Positions 29,014-40,272 are shown, counted from the stretch's first letter. The stretch is DNA of 64,000 bases from Roseiarcus sp963709655 (GCA_963709655.1 CAVPXF010000039.1:62001-126000); one strand, 5' to 3'. Program-made: numbers and translations. The notes: generated from the sequence alone by a model not told the origin.

Positions 29014-29409
29014 ATGAACGCTTTGTACACGACGCTCGATGGATTGAGGCCCACCGCCCTCAGCATCCTGCGAATCGTCGCGGCGCTGCTCTTTCTCGAG
29101 CACGGGCTCTCGAAGGTGTTCGGCTTCCCGGTCGCGGGTCCGCCGCTGAACGGCCTGCTGATCGTCGCCGCCTTCCTCGAGACCGTCGGCGCCGTGCTCC
29201 TGCTTGTCGGCGCCTACACGAGGTTGATCGCGTTCCTGCTGTCGGGCGAGATGGCGGTCGCCTATTTCATGGCGCACGAGCCGCGCTCGTTCTTCCCCCT
29301 GGCGAATGGCGGGGAGGCGGCGATCCTGTTCTGCTTTATCTTCCTCTATTTCGTGTTCGCCGGGGGCGGCCCGGTGAGCCTCGACCGCCTCATTCTCAAA
29401 CAAAGATGA
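29014..29409 (+). CDS. DoxX family membrane protein
   Basis: A 131-residue inner-membrane protein with four hydrophobic helices. It has the DoxX pattern: LRIVAALLFLEHGLSKVFGFP at the first helix, then AAFLETVGAVLLLVGAYTRLIAF, GEMAVAYFMAHEPRSFFPLANGGEAAILFCF and FLYFVFAGGGP. DoxX proteins are linked to redox or thiosulfate metabolism in some species, but most have no proven role. It is the first gene of the block between ccmB and ccmC. Confidence 0.9.
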   Translation: MNALYTTLDGLRPTALSILRIVAALLFLEHGLSKVFGFPVAGPPLNGLLIVAAFLETVGAVLLLVGAYTRLIAFLLSGEMAVAYFMAHEPRSFFPLANGGEAAILFCFIFLYFVFAGGGPVSLDRLILKQR

Positions 29410-29440
29410 ACCGAGTTTCACGTGTCCGGCGGGCGGCCAA

Positions 29441-30550
29441 TCACGGACTAAAGTAGCTCGCCTCGATCCGGCGCCATTCTGGGCTCGCCGTGATCTCGAT
29501 CAGGGCCCGGTCGAGCGGCTTCTTCAATGGGCTGCCGGGCGGGAGCGCGATCGCCATATAGGCGGGCGCGAGCACGCCCTTGGGCTGCTCGATCGTCCGG
29601 CTGAACCGGTCCATGACCGCGTATTGCAGCGCCCCGACGCTGTTGACGACCGCGTCCGCCTGACCGCGCTCGAGCGCCGTCAGCGCCGCGGCCAGGTTGG
29701 CGTACGGCGCGTAGGCGAGCCGGTGCGCGTCCAGAAACTCCGCGCCGGAGGAATTCGCCACCGCCGCCAGCCGCCGGCCGACGAGATCGGCCTCGGTCAG
29801 CCGGCGCGCGCTCGAAAGCCGCTCGACCGTCATGCGCGAGACGATCGCGGTCGACAGAATCGACACCAGCGCCACGCTGGTCAGCATCCACAGGATCGCG
29901 ATCGCGCGGCCGCTGTTGGTCTTCGGCGTCTTGTCGCCGTATCCCACTGTGGTCATGGTGACGACCGCCCAGTAGACGCCGTCGCGCAGCGACGCCACCG
30001 CCGAATCGTGGCGCGTCGAGCGCATCGGCCTTTCGGCGATCCACATCGCCACGCCCATCGCGACGAGCAGCCCGAGCGTGATCGCGATCAGCGGACCGAG
30101 TTCCGCCACGACCGCGGCATAGGCGGCGAAGGCCGCCAGCGGCCCGCTATCCTTGCGCACCGCCACCGCGACGCCCGACCGGTGCGCCCGATAGCTGAAA
30201 TCGACCTTCGCCAGCCGCTCGGGCGTGATGGTGATCGCGCCGATGGCGGCGTCGCAGTCGTTGCGCGCGACGCCGTCGATGACCGCCTTCATCTCGCCGA
30301 CCGGGATCAGGCGATATTCGCGGCCGAGCATCTCCGCCGTCCGCCGCCACAATTCGACGCTGACCCCGCTGATCGATCCGTCGGTCTCCAGGTGGCCGTC
30401 GGGGGGGGCGTCGTAGACCGCGACCCGGAGCGGCGCCTCTTCGGCCACGGCGGCGCCGGCGACCGACATCGCCAGGACGAGCGTCCGCGCAAGGCGCCAG
30501 ACGGCGGAAAGTGCGTCGCGAGGAAACCTGGGAAGACCTGATTCGGACAT
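29441..30550 (-). CDS. GluR0-type ligand-gated potassium channel (ionotropic glutamate-receptor-like)
   Basis: The 369-residue protein has the layout of prokaryotic ionotropic glutamate receptors. A signal peptide (to about residue 36) is followed by the first half of a solute-binding domain (LRVAVYDAPPDG to SYRAHRSGVAVAVRK). Next comes a pore module with TM1 (about 140-171), a pore loop with the potassium selectivity filter TMTTVGYGD (199-206), TM2 (about 215-238), and the second binding half (TEADLVGRRLAAVANSSG to the C terminus). The binding halves resemble SBP_bac_3 domains, so an amino acid is the likely ligand. Some would annotate it only as a transporter substrate-binding protein. Confidence 0.88.
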   Translation of the reverse strand: MSESGLPRFPRDALSAVWRLARTLVLAMSVAGAAVAEEAPLRVAVYDAPPDGHLETDGSISGVSVELWRRTAEMLGREYRLIPVGEMKAVIDGVARNDCDAAIGAITITPERLAKVDFSYRAHRSGVAVAVRKDSGPLAAFAAYAAVVAELGPLIAITLGLLVAMGVAMWIAERPMRSTRHDSAVASLRDGVYWAVVTMTTVGYGDKTPKTNSGRAIAILWMLTSVALVSILSTAIVSRMTVERLSSARRLTEADLVGRRLAAVANSSGAEFLDAHRLAYAPYANLAAALTALERGQADAVVNSVGALQYAVMDRFSRTIEQPKGVLAPAYMAIALPPGSPLKKPLDRALIEITASPEWRRIEASYFSP

Positions 30551-30739
30551 CGCAATCGAAGGTTACGAAAGGGTATCCGGGCGCAACGCGAAGATCGCGT
30601 GTCGATCGTCCCCAGCCGCAGCCCGCAGGCGCAACGGCCGAATCCTTCCGGTCGGACCAGCGTTTGACAGCCGGGCCCGCCTGCCTGCTATTGCTTTCGG
30701 CAAGCGCCGGATCGACGGCGAGACGGATCGCGAGGAAAC

Positions 30740-32131
30740 ATGACCCAGGAGAGAGGCGTTCCGACCGCTGGCGCGATCTCGGCTCGCATCGATCGCCTGC
30801 CGGCCACGCGCACGATCTGGACCATGCTGGCGCTGCTCGGCTTCGGCATGTTTTTCGAGCTCTACGATCTGCTTTTCACCGCCTATGTCGCGCCGAGCCT
30901 GGTCAAGTCCGGGGTGCTGACGGCCAAGACGGCCGGTCTCTTCGGCACGACGGGGGTCGCGAGCTTCATCGCGGCGCTGTTTGCGGGCCTGTTCGTCGGC
31001 ACGATCCTGTGCGGCTTTCTCGCCGACGTTTATGGCCGCCGGGCGATCTTCACCTGGTCGCTTCTCTGGTACTCGGTCGCCAATATCATGGTGGCGCTGC
31101 AAAGCGACGCCTTCGGCCTCAACCTCTGGCGGTTCGTCAGCGGCGTCGGGCTCGGCCTCGAGATGGTGACGATCGGCGCCTATGTGAGCGAGCTTGCGCC
31201 CAAGGGGCAGCGCGGCCGCGCCTTCGCGGTCAACCAGGCGATCGGATTCACCTGCGTGCCGGTGATCTCGTTCCTCGCCTTCGTGCTCGTGCCCGCGGCG
31301 CCGCTCGGAATCGCAGGATGGCGCTGGGTGGTGCTGATCGGCGCGCTGGCTGCGCCCGTCGTCGTGGTCGTTCGCCGCGGCCTGCCCGAAAGTCCGCGCT
31401 GGCTCGCCAAGCATGGCCGCCTCGCCGAAGCGGATCGCGTTCTTGAGGCGATCGAGGCGAAAGTCGAGGCCGAATATGGCAAGCCCTTGCCGCCGCCCGG
31501 CCCGGACGAGCCGGTCGCGCCGGCGAGCCGCTTCGTCGACCTCTGGGTGCCGGGCGTGCGCGGCCGGGTGATCCTGATGAGCGTGTTCAACGTCTTCCAG
31601 ACGATCGGCTTCTACGGCTTCTCGAACTGGGTCCCCTCGCTCCTCGTCAAGCAGGGGATCACCGTCTCGACAAGCCTCGGCTACACGACGGTCATCGCGC
31701 TCGCGGCGCCGGTCGGGCCGCTGATCGGATTTGTCCTCGGCGACCGGTTCGAGCGCAAATGGGTCATCGTCTGCGCGGCTTTCGTGATCCTCGTCGCGGG
31801 GCTCGCATTCGGCCAGGCAGGAGCGGCGCCGCTCATCATCGCCATGGGCGTCGTGCTGACGCTGGCCAACAACATCATGTCCTACAGCTTCCACGCCTAT
31901 CAGCAGGAACTGTTCCCGACCGGCGTCAGGGCGCGCGCGGCCGGCTTCGTCTATTCCTGGAGCCGGGTCTCGGTCATCTTCAGTTCGTTCGTCATCGCCT
32001 TCATACTCGACGCCTTCGGCGCGCCGGGCGTGTTCGCGTTCATCGCCGCGGCGATGGCGATCGTGATGGCGGTGATCGGAATTTTCGGTCCGCGCACGAC
32101 CAACCTGGCGCTGGAGACGATCGCGCATTGA
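30740..32131 (+). CDS. MFS transporter (sugar/aromatic-acid porter type)
   Basis: A 463-residue major facilitator with 12 predicted helices. The MFS signature between helices 2 and 3 is GFLADVYGRRAIF. The mid-loop PESPRWL, typical of the sugar-porter and related subfamilies, and the repeat GDRFERKW in the second half are present. The charged ELYDLLF motif in helix 1 resembles carriers for organic acids. Substrate unknown. GAGGAAAC precedes the ATG. It is divergent from the channel gene by 189 bases. Confidence 0.88.
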   Translation: MTQERGVPTAGAISARIDRLPATRTIWTMLALLGFGMFFELYDLLFTAYVAPSLVKSGVLTAKTAGLFGTTGVASFIAALFAGLFVGTILCGFLADVYGRRAIFTWSLLWYSVANIMVALQSDAFGLNLWRFVSGVGLGLEMVTIGAYVSELAPKGQRGRAFAVNQAIGFTCVPVISFLAFVLVPAAPLGIAGWRWVVLIGALAAPVVVVVRRGLPESPRWLAKHGRLAEADRVLEAIEAKVEAEYGKPLPPPGPDEPVAPASRFVDLWVPGVRGRVILMSVFNVFQTIGFYGFSNWVPSLLVKQGITVSTSLGYTTVIALAAPVGPLIGFVLGDRFERKWVIVCAAFVILVAGLAFGQAGAAPLIIAMGVVLTLANNIMSYSFHAYQQELFPTGVRARAAGFVYSWSRVSVIFSSFVIAFILDAFGAPGVFAFIAAAMAIVMAVIGIFGPRTTNLALETIAH

Positions 32132-32178
32132 AGGGGACCCGCCTTTGACCAGGCCGGATCGAATGCTACAGTACGCCG

Positions 32179-32406
32179 ATGAACTCGGTCCTGCAGAATC
32201 TTATTCCGTCGTTCGAAACTTGGCCTGAGGAAGACCAGGAAGCGCTTGTCGAAGCTGCGCGTGAGATCGAAGCGCTGCGCACTGGCGCCTACACGTTGTC
32301 GACGGCGGAAGACGTTGCAGTCGATGAAGGTCTGCGGCAGGCCGACCGGGGGCAGTTCGCCGATGATGCTCGAATTCGCGCGTTGTGGAAACGCGCGGGA
32401 TTATGA
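32179..32406 (+). CDS. Antitoxin of a type II toxin-antitoxin pair
   Basis: A 75-residue acidic protein (MNSVLQNLIPSFETWPEEDQEAL) encoded just before a ParE-like toxin and overlapping it by four bases (ATGA). The size, order and overlap are those of type II antitoxins. The sequence contains an EALVEAAREIEALRTG helix and ends in ALWKRAGL, as in small ParD-like/VapB-like partners. The DNA-binding domain is not clear from sequence. It probably neutralises the next product and represses the pair. Confidence 0.8.
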   Translation: MNSVLQNLIPSFETWPEEDQEALVEAAREIEALRTGAYTLSTAEDVAVDEGLRQADRGQFADDARIRALWKRAGL

Positions 32407-32684
32407 TCGTCCGCTTTACCCGGCGCGCCGAATCCGACCTTGCCGCCATTGTGGACTATCTCGCCAAGGTGTCTCCGGAAGGCGGCGGCCGCGTCGCGGC
32501 GAGCCTCCGCGAAACGATACAGGTGATTTCGGATCACCCGTTCGGCGGTCTCAAAACTGTCCGGCCGATGCTGTTTGTGAAGATCGTCCCGCAATATCCT
32601 TGCAAGGTCTTCTACCGAGTCCGAGATGACATCATCGAGATCGTGCATATACGGCACGCGGCGAGACGGCCGTGGATCGCATAG
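32403..32684 (+). CDS. parE: ParE/RelE-family toxin
   Basis: A 93-residue toxin of the RelE/ParE fold. It begins MIVRFTRRAESDLAAIVDYLAK, shows the helix-turn region with HPFGGLKTVRPM, and ends with the core strands YPCKVFYRVRDDIIEIVHIRHAARRPW, which are diagnostic of the ParE branch. ParE proteins poison DNA gyrase. The start overlaps the antitoxin stop. The pair lies in the accessory block between ccmB and ccmC. Confidence 0.88.
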   Translation: MIVRFTRRAESDLAAIVDYLAKVSPEGGGRVAASLRETIQVISDHPFGGLKTVRPMLFVKIVPQYPCKVFYRVRDDIIEIVHIRHAARRPWIA

Positions 32685-32731
32685 CCGCGGCCAGCGTGGT
32701 CTCGGATCGGGATCCATTGCGCGGCAAGAAA

Positions 32732-32755
32732 GCCGCGCGCCCTGAAGCGCGCGGC
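32732..32755. terminator. Hairpin between the toxin gene and katG
   Basis: A 9-bp perfect stem GCCGCGCGC/GCGCGCGGC (32732-32740 and 32747-32755) with a CCTGAA loop lies between the convergent ends of the parE-like gene and katG. There is no clear U run on either side. A role as bidirectional terminator is likely. Confidence 0.5.
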
Positions 32756-32779
32756 GAGATGTCTTGAACGCTTCAGGCG

Positions 32780-34987
<2,208 letters not shown>

Positions 34988-35425
34988 GCTCTCTCCCGTT
35001 GTGTGCTGTTCTTGTCACGCTCTGAATGGAACGAAGGGTTACGCAGATGCTCGACCGGATCGCCGCCTTGGTGCAGGACGTAGCGTTCATCCCAACCCGA
35101 CGCCGGCGCCGTTCGCCATGAGCAATCGCTCCTCCTGAGCCATCATACTCGACAGTAGCCTCCGTACGTCGTCGTTGAAAACGAATTTTCCTGGAGCGTT
35201 TGATCGTAAATTCCGATGATCCAGCCATCCTGGCGAGTCGGCTATGGCGGCAGAGCCGGACGAGGCATCGTCTCCCGCGCAGGCTCGATGAGAGGCGGAG
35301 CGGTCGCCAGACATGCCTCTGAAACGGGATTGGCCGCGTGATTATTGCGCCCCTAAATCGAATATTCACAAATTCAAATGATGATAGCCAATCGCATGCA
35401 TGAAGGCTTCCACCGGAGACTTAGC
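34988..35425. other. Gene-free region between katG and the chemoreceptor gene
   Basis: About 440 bases containing the divergent upstream regions of katG and the chemoreceptor gene. The right end (35341-35385) is AT-rich (AAATCGAATATTCACAAATTC), a likely promoter. The katG side has GGGAGAG before its ATG. I could not identify an OxyR or Fur site with confidence, and the small reading frames here do not look real. Confidence 0.35.
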
Positions 35426-37609
35426 GTGAAAATATCCATCGGGTCGCGCCTTTGGCTCATCTTTGCGCTGTTCCTGGCGCCGCTGTCATTGTTGACCTAC
35501 CTGTTCTGGACACAGTCTCGCGGCGACATCGCCTTCGCAGAGAAGGAAATCCAGGGGACGCAATATCTCGCCGAGATCTGGCCGCAGTTCGTTCGCTCAG
35601 CGCAGCCTGGATCGAACGCGCCCTCGTTGACCCACGCGGCGGATTTCGACGCGCTCTTCGAGACAACCGACGCTTCGTCCGCATTCGGCAAGGCGCCGGA
35701 CCCTCAAACCCGCACGTCCACAGGCAAGGCGCTCATCGGATCGGTCGCCGACGGCTCCAATCTGACACTCGACCCCGATCTTGACAGCTTCTACGTGATG
35801 GACGCCGTGACGGTTCGGATGCCCGGCATTGTGCAGGCGGTCGTCGAGTTGCGCAACGCGGCCCGCAGCGCGGCTGACGCCAAGCGGGTGGTGTCGATCG
35901 CCTATGCGGTGCAGCAGTTGAAGGACTTCGCGGGCGACGCCGACGGATCGCTCAACACGTCGATGAAGAACAACGCGTCCGGCGACACCCGCCGTGCACT
36001 CGATGGCCTCGCCAAGGAATTGCAGGCTGCCGCAACGAAAGTTTTGGACCAGAGTCAACTCCTCATCGACGGCAAGCCTGCCGATGAATTGGATGCGAGG
36101 ATTTCCGATCTTGTCGGACAAACGGATCAAACCTGGCTGGCCGCGAACCCTGAATTGTCCCGCCTGTTGCAGGCGCGCGTGGATCGTCTCACGTCAAACC
36201 TCTACTGGAAGCTCGGCGAAGTGGCGCTGTTGCTCGCCGTCACCATGGCGGTTCTGGTCTTCATCGCGCGCGGAATCACGAAACCCCTGACAGGCTTGAC
36301 CGCGGGAATGCGCAAGCTGGCGGAGGGAGACTTTCACGCCGTCCTCCCCGGGCTCGGCCTGAGCGACGAGATCGGCGAAATCGCCCGCGCGGTCGAGGCG
36401 TTCAAGGTGAAGGCGGAGGAAAAGGCGAGATTCGAAGTCAGCGAACGCGCTTCACGGCACGCGACGGAGGCAGAGGCGCAAGCGGCTGTGGCCCGAGAGC
36501 GGGAAAAGGTCGCGGCCGAACAAGCCGACGCGATCCAAAAGATCGCCGCAGCGGTCCTGAAGCTCGCGCAGAAGGACCTTACTTTCCGAATGAACGAGAG
36601 GCTTCCGGAAGCTTATGAACGCATCCGGGCCGAGTTCAACGAGGCGATCGGCCATTTGGAGCAGGCGATCGGCCAGGTCGCCTCCACTGCCCGGGCGGTG
36701 ACCGGCGAGGCGCGCGAGATTTCAAAGGCCTCGAGCGACCTCGCTCGGCGCACCGCAGATCAAGCCTCCAGTCTCGAAGAGACCTCGGCCGCCTTGAGCG
36801 GGGTATCCGACAACGTCAATCAGGCCGCGAGCGGCGCAACGCAGGCCGAACAAGCCGTAAAGGGCGCCAGGCTGGACGCCAATCGGGGAGCGGAAATCGT
36901 CAAGAACGCCATCCAGTCGATGAGTCGCATCGAGGCGTCGTCCGGACAGATCCGCAATATCATCTCGGTGATCGACGAGATTGCCTTCCAGACCAACCTT
37001 CTCGCGCTCAACGCGGGCGTCGAGGCGGCGAGAGCCGGCGACGCCGGACGCGGTTTCGCGGTCGTCGCCTCCGAGGTGCGCGCGTTGGCGCAACGGAGTG
37101 CGGAGGCCGCGAAAGAAATCAAGCAGCTGGTGTCGAAATCAGCTGCGGAGGTCGGCGAGGGCGTCGCGATGGTGACCGATACCGGCAAGGCTCTCGACAC
37201 GATCAACTCGCGGGTGATCGAGATCAGCAACTTCGTCGCGGGAGTCGCGGCAAATTCGAAGGACCAGGCAGGAAGCCTCAGTGAAATCAGCCGGGCGGTC
37301 GGCGCCATGGACAAGCTGACGCAGGAGAACGCAGCGATGTCGGAAGAGGCGACCGCCGCGAGCCATTCCCTTGCGCGCGAGAGCGAGACGTTGGTGAACC
37401 TCGTCGGTCAGTTTCGCGCGGCGACGATCGACGACGCCAACTTGCGGCGCCAACTCGAGGCCGCCGCGCCGCACGCGTTCGTTGCGCACGAAGCGGACGC
37501 CCATACCCGGCCGGCGAGAGCAAAGCCGGGCAAACCGGCGGCCGTCGTGCGGTCCAGCGCCGGCGCCGCGGCCGTGGCCAGCGCGGAGGAGGAGTGGTCG
37601 GAATTCTAG
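35426..37609 (+). CDS. Methyl-accepting chemotaxis protein
   Basis: A membrane chemoreceptor of about 727 residues. It has an N-terminal transmembrane helix (LWLIFALFLAPLSLLTYLFW), a large periplasmic sensing region (about 30-265), a second helix (VALLLAVTMAVLVFIARGI), a HAMP domain (TKPLTGLTAGMRKLAEGDF) and a second HAMP-like segment before the signalling domain. The highly conserved hairpin tip is IDEIAFQTNLLALNAGVEAARAGDAGRGFAVVA (core E/Q/N residues intact). The C terminus EEEWSEF may bind a methylation enzyme. The GTG at 35426 has CCGGAG seven bases upstream and is preferred over ATGs at 35378 and 35396, which lack such a site. The ligand is unknown. Confidence 0.92.
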   Translation: MKISIGSRLWLIFALFLAPLSLLTYLFWTQSRGDIAFAEKEIQGTQYLAEIWPQFVRSAQPGSNAPSLTHAADFDALFETTDASSAFGKAPDPQTRTSTGKALIGSVADGSNLTLDPDLDSFYVMDAVTVRMPGIVQAVVELRNAARSAADAKRVVSIAYAVQQLKDFAGDADGSLNTSMKNNASGDTRRALDGLAKELQAAATKVLDQSQLLIDGKPADELDARISDLVGQTDQTWLAANPELSRLLQARVDRLTSNLYWKLGEVALLLAVTMAVLVFIARGITKPLTGLTAGMRKLAEGDFHAVLPGLGLSDEIGEIARAVEAFKVKAEEKARFEVSERASRHATEAEAQAAVAREREKVAAEQADAIQKIAAAVLKLAQKDLTFRMNERLPEAYERIRAEFNEAIGHLEQAIGQVASTARAVTGEAREISKASSDLARRTADQASSLEETSAALSGVSDNVNQAASGATQAEQAVKGARLDANRGAEIVKNAIQSMSRIEASSGQIRNIISVIDEIAFQTNLLALNAGVEAARAGDAGRGFAVVASEVRALAQRSAEAAKEIKQLVSKSAAEVGEGVAMVTDTGKALDTINSRVIEISNFVAGVAANSKDQAGSLSEISRAVGAMDKLTQENAAMSEEATAASHSLARESETLVNLVGQFRAATIDDANLRRQLEAAAPHAFVAHEADAHTRPARAKPGKPAAVVRSSAGAAAVASAEEEWSEF

Positions 37610-37677
37610 CGACGCTCCGTCGAGCTGGAAGCGAGATTTCTCCGGGTCCGGTGGCAAAGCGCCCCGCGGATTGCTTA

Positions 37678-37714
37678 TTCTGAAGCGCGGACATTCGTTC
37701 TGAAGCGGGGACAT
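37678..37714 (+). repeat. Two 17-bp direct repeats, IS-end-like
   Basis: TTCTGAAGCGCGGACAT and TTCTGAAGCGGGGACAT lie 20 bases apart (37678 and 37698). Paired short repeats of this kind are typical of transposon ends with multiple transposase-binding sites, such as IS21-like elements. No transposase is present. They lie exactly in the join between the chemoreceptor gene and ccmC, at the right edge of the block that splits the ccm genes. Confidence 0.5.
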
Positions 37715-37834
37715 CCGGGTAAAGCGGTCGCACGACGGCCCGCCACCGAGGCCTGTTGCATCCGAGCCCTGGCGTTCGTTTCGAGCAGCAGCCTCGGTTG
37801 CTCCCCGGCCCCCAGGGCGCTAAAACCCCTGGAG

Positions 37835-38593
37835 ATGATCAATCTCGCCAACCCGACGGTTTTCATCGACCTGACGCGCCGCGTGACGCCGTGGCTGGCG
37901 GCGGCGACCGCCGTGCTGTTCGCCGTCGGCCTGACGCTGGCCTTCCTCGCCCCGCCGGACTATCAGCAGGGCGAGAGCGCCAAGATCATGTATCTGCACG
38001 TCCCGGCGGCCTGGATGTCGAGCTTCGTCTACGGCGTCATGGCGATCGCCGCGCTCGGCACCCTCGTCTGGCGCCATCCCCTGGCCGACGCCGCGCAGAA
38101 GGCCGCGGCCCCGCTCGGCGCGGGCTTCACCTTCATCTGTCTCGTCACCGGCTCGCTGTGGGGCAAGCCGATGTGGGGAACCTATTGGGTATGGGACGCG
38201 CGGCTGACTTCGGTGCTGGTGCTGTTCCTCATCTATCTCGGCCTGATCGCGCTGTGGCGGGCGATCGACGATCCGGCCCGCGCGGCGCGGGCGGTGGCGA
38301 TCCTGACCCTGGTCGGATGCGTGAACCTGCCGATCATCAAGTTCTCGGTCGACTGGTGGAACACGCTGCATCAGCCGGCCTCGGTCTTTCGTCTCGGCGG
38401 CCCGACCATCGCCCCCTCGCTCCTGTGGCCGCTGATCGTGATGTCGCTCGCCTTCACCGGGCTCTTTCTGACCCTGCACCTGATGTCGGTCCGCAACGAG
38501 ATCTTTCGTCGCCGCATCGCCCGCGTGACCATGCTGGCGGCGGCCGAGGGCGACCGGCTCGGTGCGCCGACCTTCGCGACCGAAGGCATCTAA
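37835..38593 (+). CDS. ccmC: Heme exporter/handling protein CcmC
   Basis: CcmC presents heme to CcmE in the periplasm during cytochrome c maturation. The 252-residue protein has six helices, the tryptophan-rich heme-handling motif WGTYWVWDARLTS, and the periplasmic heme-ligand histidines in MYLHVPAAW and WWNTLHQPASV. It starts the ccmC-ccmD-ccmG set, with no ccmAB upstream; those lie 8.9 kb back. Only a weak ribosome site (CTGGAG nearby) is seen. Confidence 0.96.
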   Translation: MINLANPTVFIDLTRRVTPWLAAATAVLFAVGLTLAFLAPPDYQQGESAKIMYLHVPAAWMSSFVYGVMAIAALGTLVWRHPLADAAQKAAAPLGAGFTFICLVTGSLWGKPMWGTYWVWDARLTSVLVLFLIYLGLIALWRAIDDPARAARAVAILTLVGCVNLPIIKFSVDWWNTLHQPASVFRLGGPTIAPSLLWPLIVMSLAFTGLFLTLHLMSVRNEIFRRRIARVTMLAAAEGDRLGAPTFATEGI

Positions 38594-38598
38594 AGGCG

Positions 38599-38772
38599 AT
38601 GCTCAGCGACCCGCATATCGGCTTCGTCATCGCCGCCTATTCGGTGACGTTCGTCGTCCTCGTCGGGATGATCGGCTCGGTCGTTTTGGACACCCGCCGC
38701 CTCAGCGCCCATCTCGACAAGGCCAACCGCGCGCTCGAGACCCTGCGCCGCGCGAAGGAGCGTTCGCGATGA
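38599..38772 (+). CDS. ccmD: Heme exporter accessory protein CcmD
   Basis: CcmD is a small one-helix protein that helps release holo-CcmE from the CcmABC complex. The 57-residue protein has the family start MLSDPHIGFVIAAYSVTFVVL, a single hydrophobic segment and a basic C-terminal tail (LRRAKERSR). It lies six bases after ccmC and overlaps ccmG by four bases (ATGA), as expected for this operon. Confidence 0.93.
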   Translation: MLSDPHIGFVIAAYSVTFVVLVGMIGSVVLDTRRLSAHLDKANRALETLRRAKERSR

Positions 38773-39365
38773 GCGCGGTCCCGGAGGCGGCGCGCCGCCC
38801 GCGTCGCTGGCTGGCGTTTCTGCCGCTCGCCGCCTTCGCCCTGCTCGCGGCGCTGCTGTTCGTGCGCCTCTACGCCGGCGACCCGTCGAAGCTGCCCTCG
38901 GCCCTGATCGGCGAGAGCGCGCCGCCGCTGACGCTCGCCGGACTCGACGGCCGGGCGGGGCTCGCCGACGCCGATCTGCGGCAGGGCCACGTCAGCGTCG
39001 TCAACGTGTTCGCCTCGTGGTGCGAGCCGTGCCGGTACGAACACCCGATCCTGATGGCGCTCGCCGCGGACGACGACCTCAAGCGGCAGGGCGTGGTCGT
39101 GTACGGCGTCGCGCAGAAGGACTCGGCCGAGAACATCCGCCGCTTCCTCGGCGCGCTCGGCGACCCTTACGCCAAGGTCGGGCTCGACGCCGACGGACGG
39201 GCGGGCATCGACTGGGGCGTCTACGGCGTGCCGGAGACGTTCATCGTGCGCGGCGACGGAACCATCGCCTACAAGTTCGTCGGCCCGATCACCGCCGAAT
39301 CGCTCGCCGCCGAGGTCAAGCCGCAGATCCTCAAGGCGATGGCGCCGCCGCCGCCACGGTCGTAG
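38769..39365 (+). CDS. ccmG: Cytochrome c biogenesis thioredoxin CcmG/DsbE
   Basis: CcmG is a membrane-anchored periplasmic thioredoxin that keeps apocytochrome c cysteines reduced. The 198-residue protein has an N-terminal anchor (residues 14-33), the active site NVFASWCEPC (C85, C88), the GVAQKDSAENIRRFLGALGDPY insert typical of CcmG, and the cis-Pro segment YGVPETF. It is the last gene of the ccmCDG set. A decayed copy of its last 38 codons lies at 40872-40983, on the far side of an AT-rich gene pair. Confidence 0.95.
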   Translation: MSAVPEAARRPRRWLAFLPLAAFALLAALLFVRLYAGDPSKLPSALIGESAPPLTLAGLDGRAGLADADLRQGHVSVVNVFASWCEPCRYEHPILMALAADDDLKRQGVVVYGVAQKDSAENIRRFLGALGDPYAKVGLDADGRAGIDWGVYGVPETFIVRGDGTIAYKFVGPITAESLAAEVKPQILKAMAPPPPRS

Positions 39366-39391
39366 CCGCCCCGCGCGCCGTCCTCCGAGGG

Positions 39392-39417
39392 GGCCGCGCG
39401 GATTGATGCGCGCGGCC
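39392..39417 (+). terminator. Probable terminator of the ccm genes
   Basis: A perfect 9-bp stem GGCCGCGCG/CGCGCGGCC (39392-39400, 39409-39417) with an ATTGATG-containing loop begins 27 bases after the ccmG stop and is followed by GATTTCAA. Confidence 0.55.
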
Positions 39418-39806
39418 GATTTCAAGGACTTAGGCGCCAAATCGTGCAACATTGCAACATTGGCAACTCCCCAGCCGGGCATTGGAGCCCCGAGACCCAT
39501 CAGAGCCCACGACGTCATCGCGAGCCGCTGAAGGGCGGCGAAGACGCCCGTCTCTCGACGGGCTTTGGCGGCGTGGCGATCCAGGGGAAGGTCGGGCTCG
39601 CTCGTTCTTCTGGATCGCCGCGTCGCCCTTCAGGCTCCTATCGTTGAGAGCGTCGACATGCCGCTTACATACTCTTGACTTTTGAGATCCCGGTGAATAG
39701 TATTCAATGCTTCGATTTTACTGGTAAAGCTGCAACCTTGCGGAATTTGGCACGCCAGTTGAATGAGACCGTTTGATTTAATCCCTGAAATTGGCGGCCG
39801 CTGAAG
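39418..39806. other. Transition region into AT-rich cassette
   Basis: About 390 bases without a supported gene. The left part is REP-like (GAAGACGCCCGTCTCTCGACGGGC and its surroundings). From about 39660 the composition becomes clearly AT-rich and stays so until about 40870, marking the start of foreign DNA. The AT-rich end probably holds the promoter of the two-gene cassette. Confidence 0.45.
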
Positions 39807-40253
39807 ATGTCTAGACGTGCCTGCTTCCTAACGATTGTACTGATCCTGGCGAGCGTCATTATTTGGCCAACCTTTGCCGAGAATTCGCTTAAGATCTTTA
39901 AGGTTGAAGAGGATCCGATTTTTGCCAAAGCGATGGAAATGCTTCAGAGAATGGCAAATAGGACGCCGGCCGGTTCAGTAAACCAATTTTGTGTGCTCGG
40001 CGTCAGCGAGAATAACGACCGGTTAGCCTGGATAATTTGGAAACCGACAGATATCATCATGCTTTGGGAAGGCCAAGATTTGAATGAGTTCGAATCGCGA
40101 AGAATATTGCATCTTAAGACAGATGTCGTAAAATCTGACAAAGATTTACATGGTAGCACATATTTAGTTACTAGAGAATGGGTTGATAATCTTGAAAGCA
40201 CTTGCGCGAAGTCGGGCTTGAATTTGAAACTAATTTCAAAGAGACCGAATTAA
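39807..40253 (+). CDS. Secreted hypothetical protein of AT-rich cassette (148 aa)
   Basis: I do not recognise this 148-residue protein. It has a clean signal peptide (CFLTIVLILASVIIWPTFA, cleavage near residue 25) and a small soluble domain of mixed alpha/beta character with two cysteines (FCVLGVS and ESTCAKSG) that may form a periplasmic disulfide. Codon use is AT-rich and unlike the flanking genes, so it is probably acquired. It lies 19 bases before the lysozyme-like gene and is likely cotranscribed. A periplasmic inhibitor or immunity role is possible from this pairing but unproven. Confidence 0.7.
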   Translation: MSRRACFLTIVLILASVIIWPTFAENSLKIFKVEEDPIFAKAMEMLQRMANRTPAGSVNQFCVLGVSENNDRLAWIIWKPTDIIMLWEGQDLNEFESRRILHLKTDVVKSDKDLHGSTYLVTREWVDNLESTCAKSGLNLKLISKRPN

Positions 40254-40272
40254 GACGAAAAGGAATCTCACA

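Noticed and set aside
34988..35369. Small open frames between katG and the chemoreceptor
   Set aside because: They overlap each other on both strands and have no ribosome sites or recognisable sequence.
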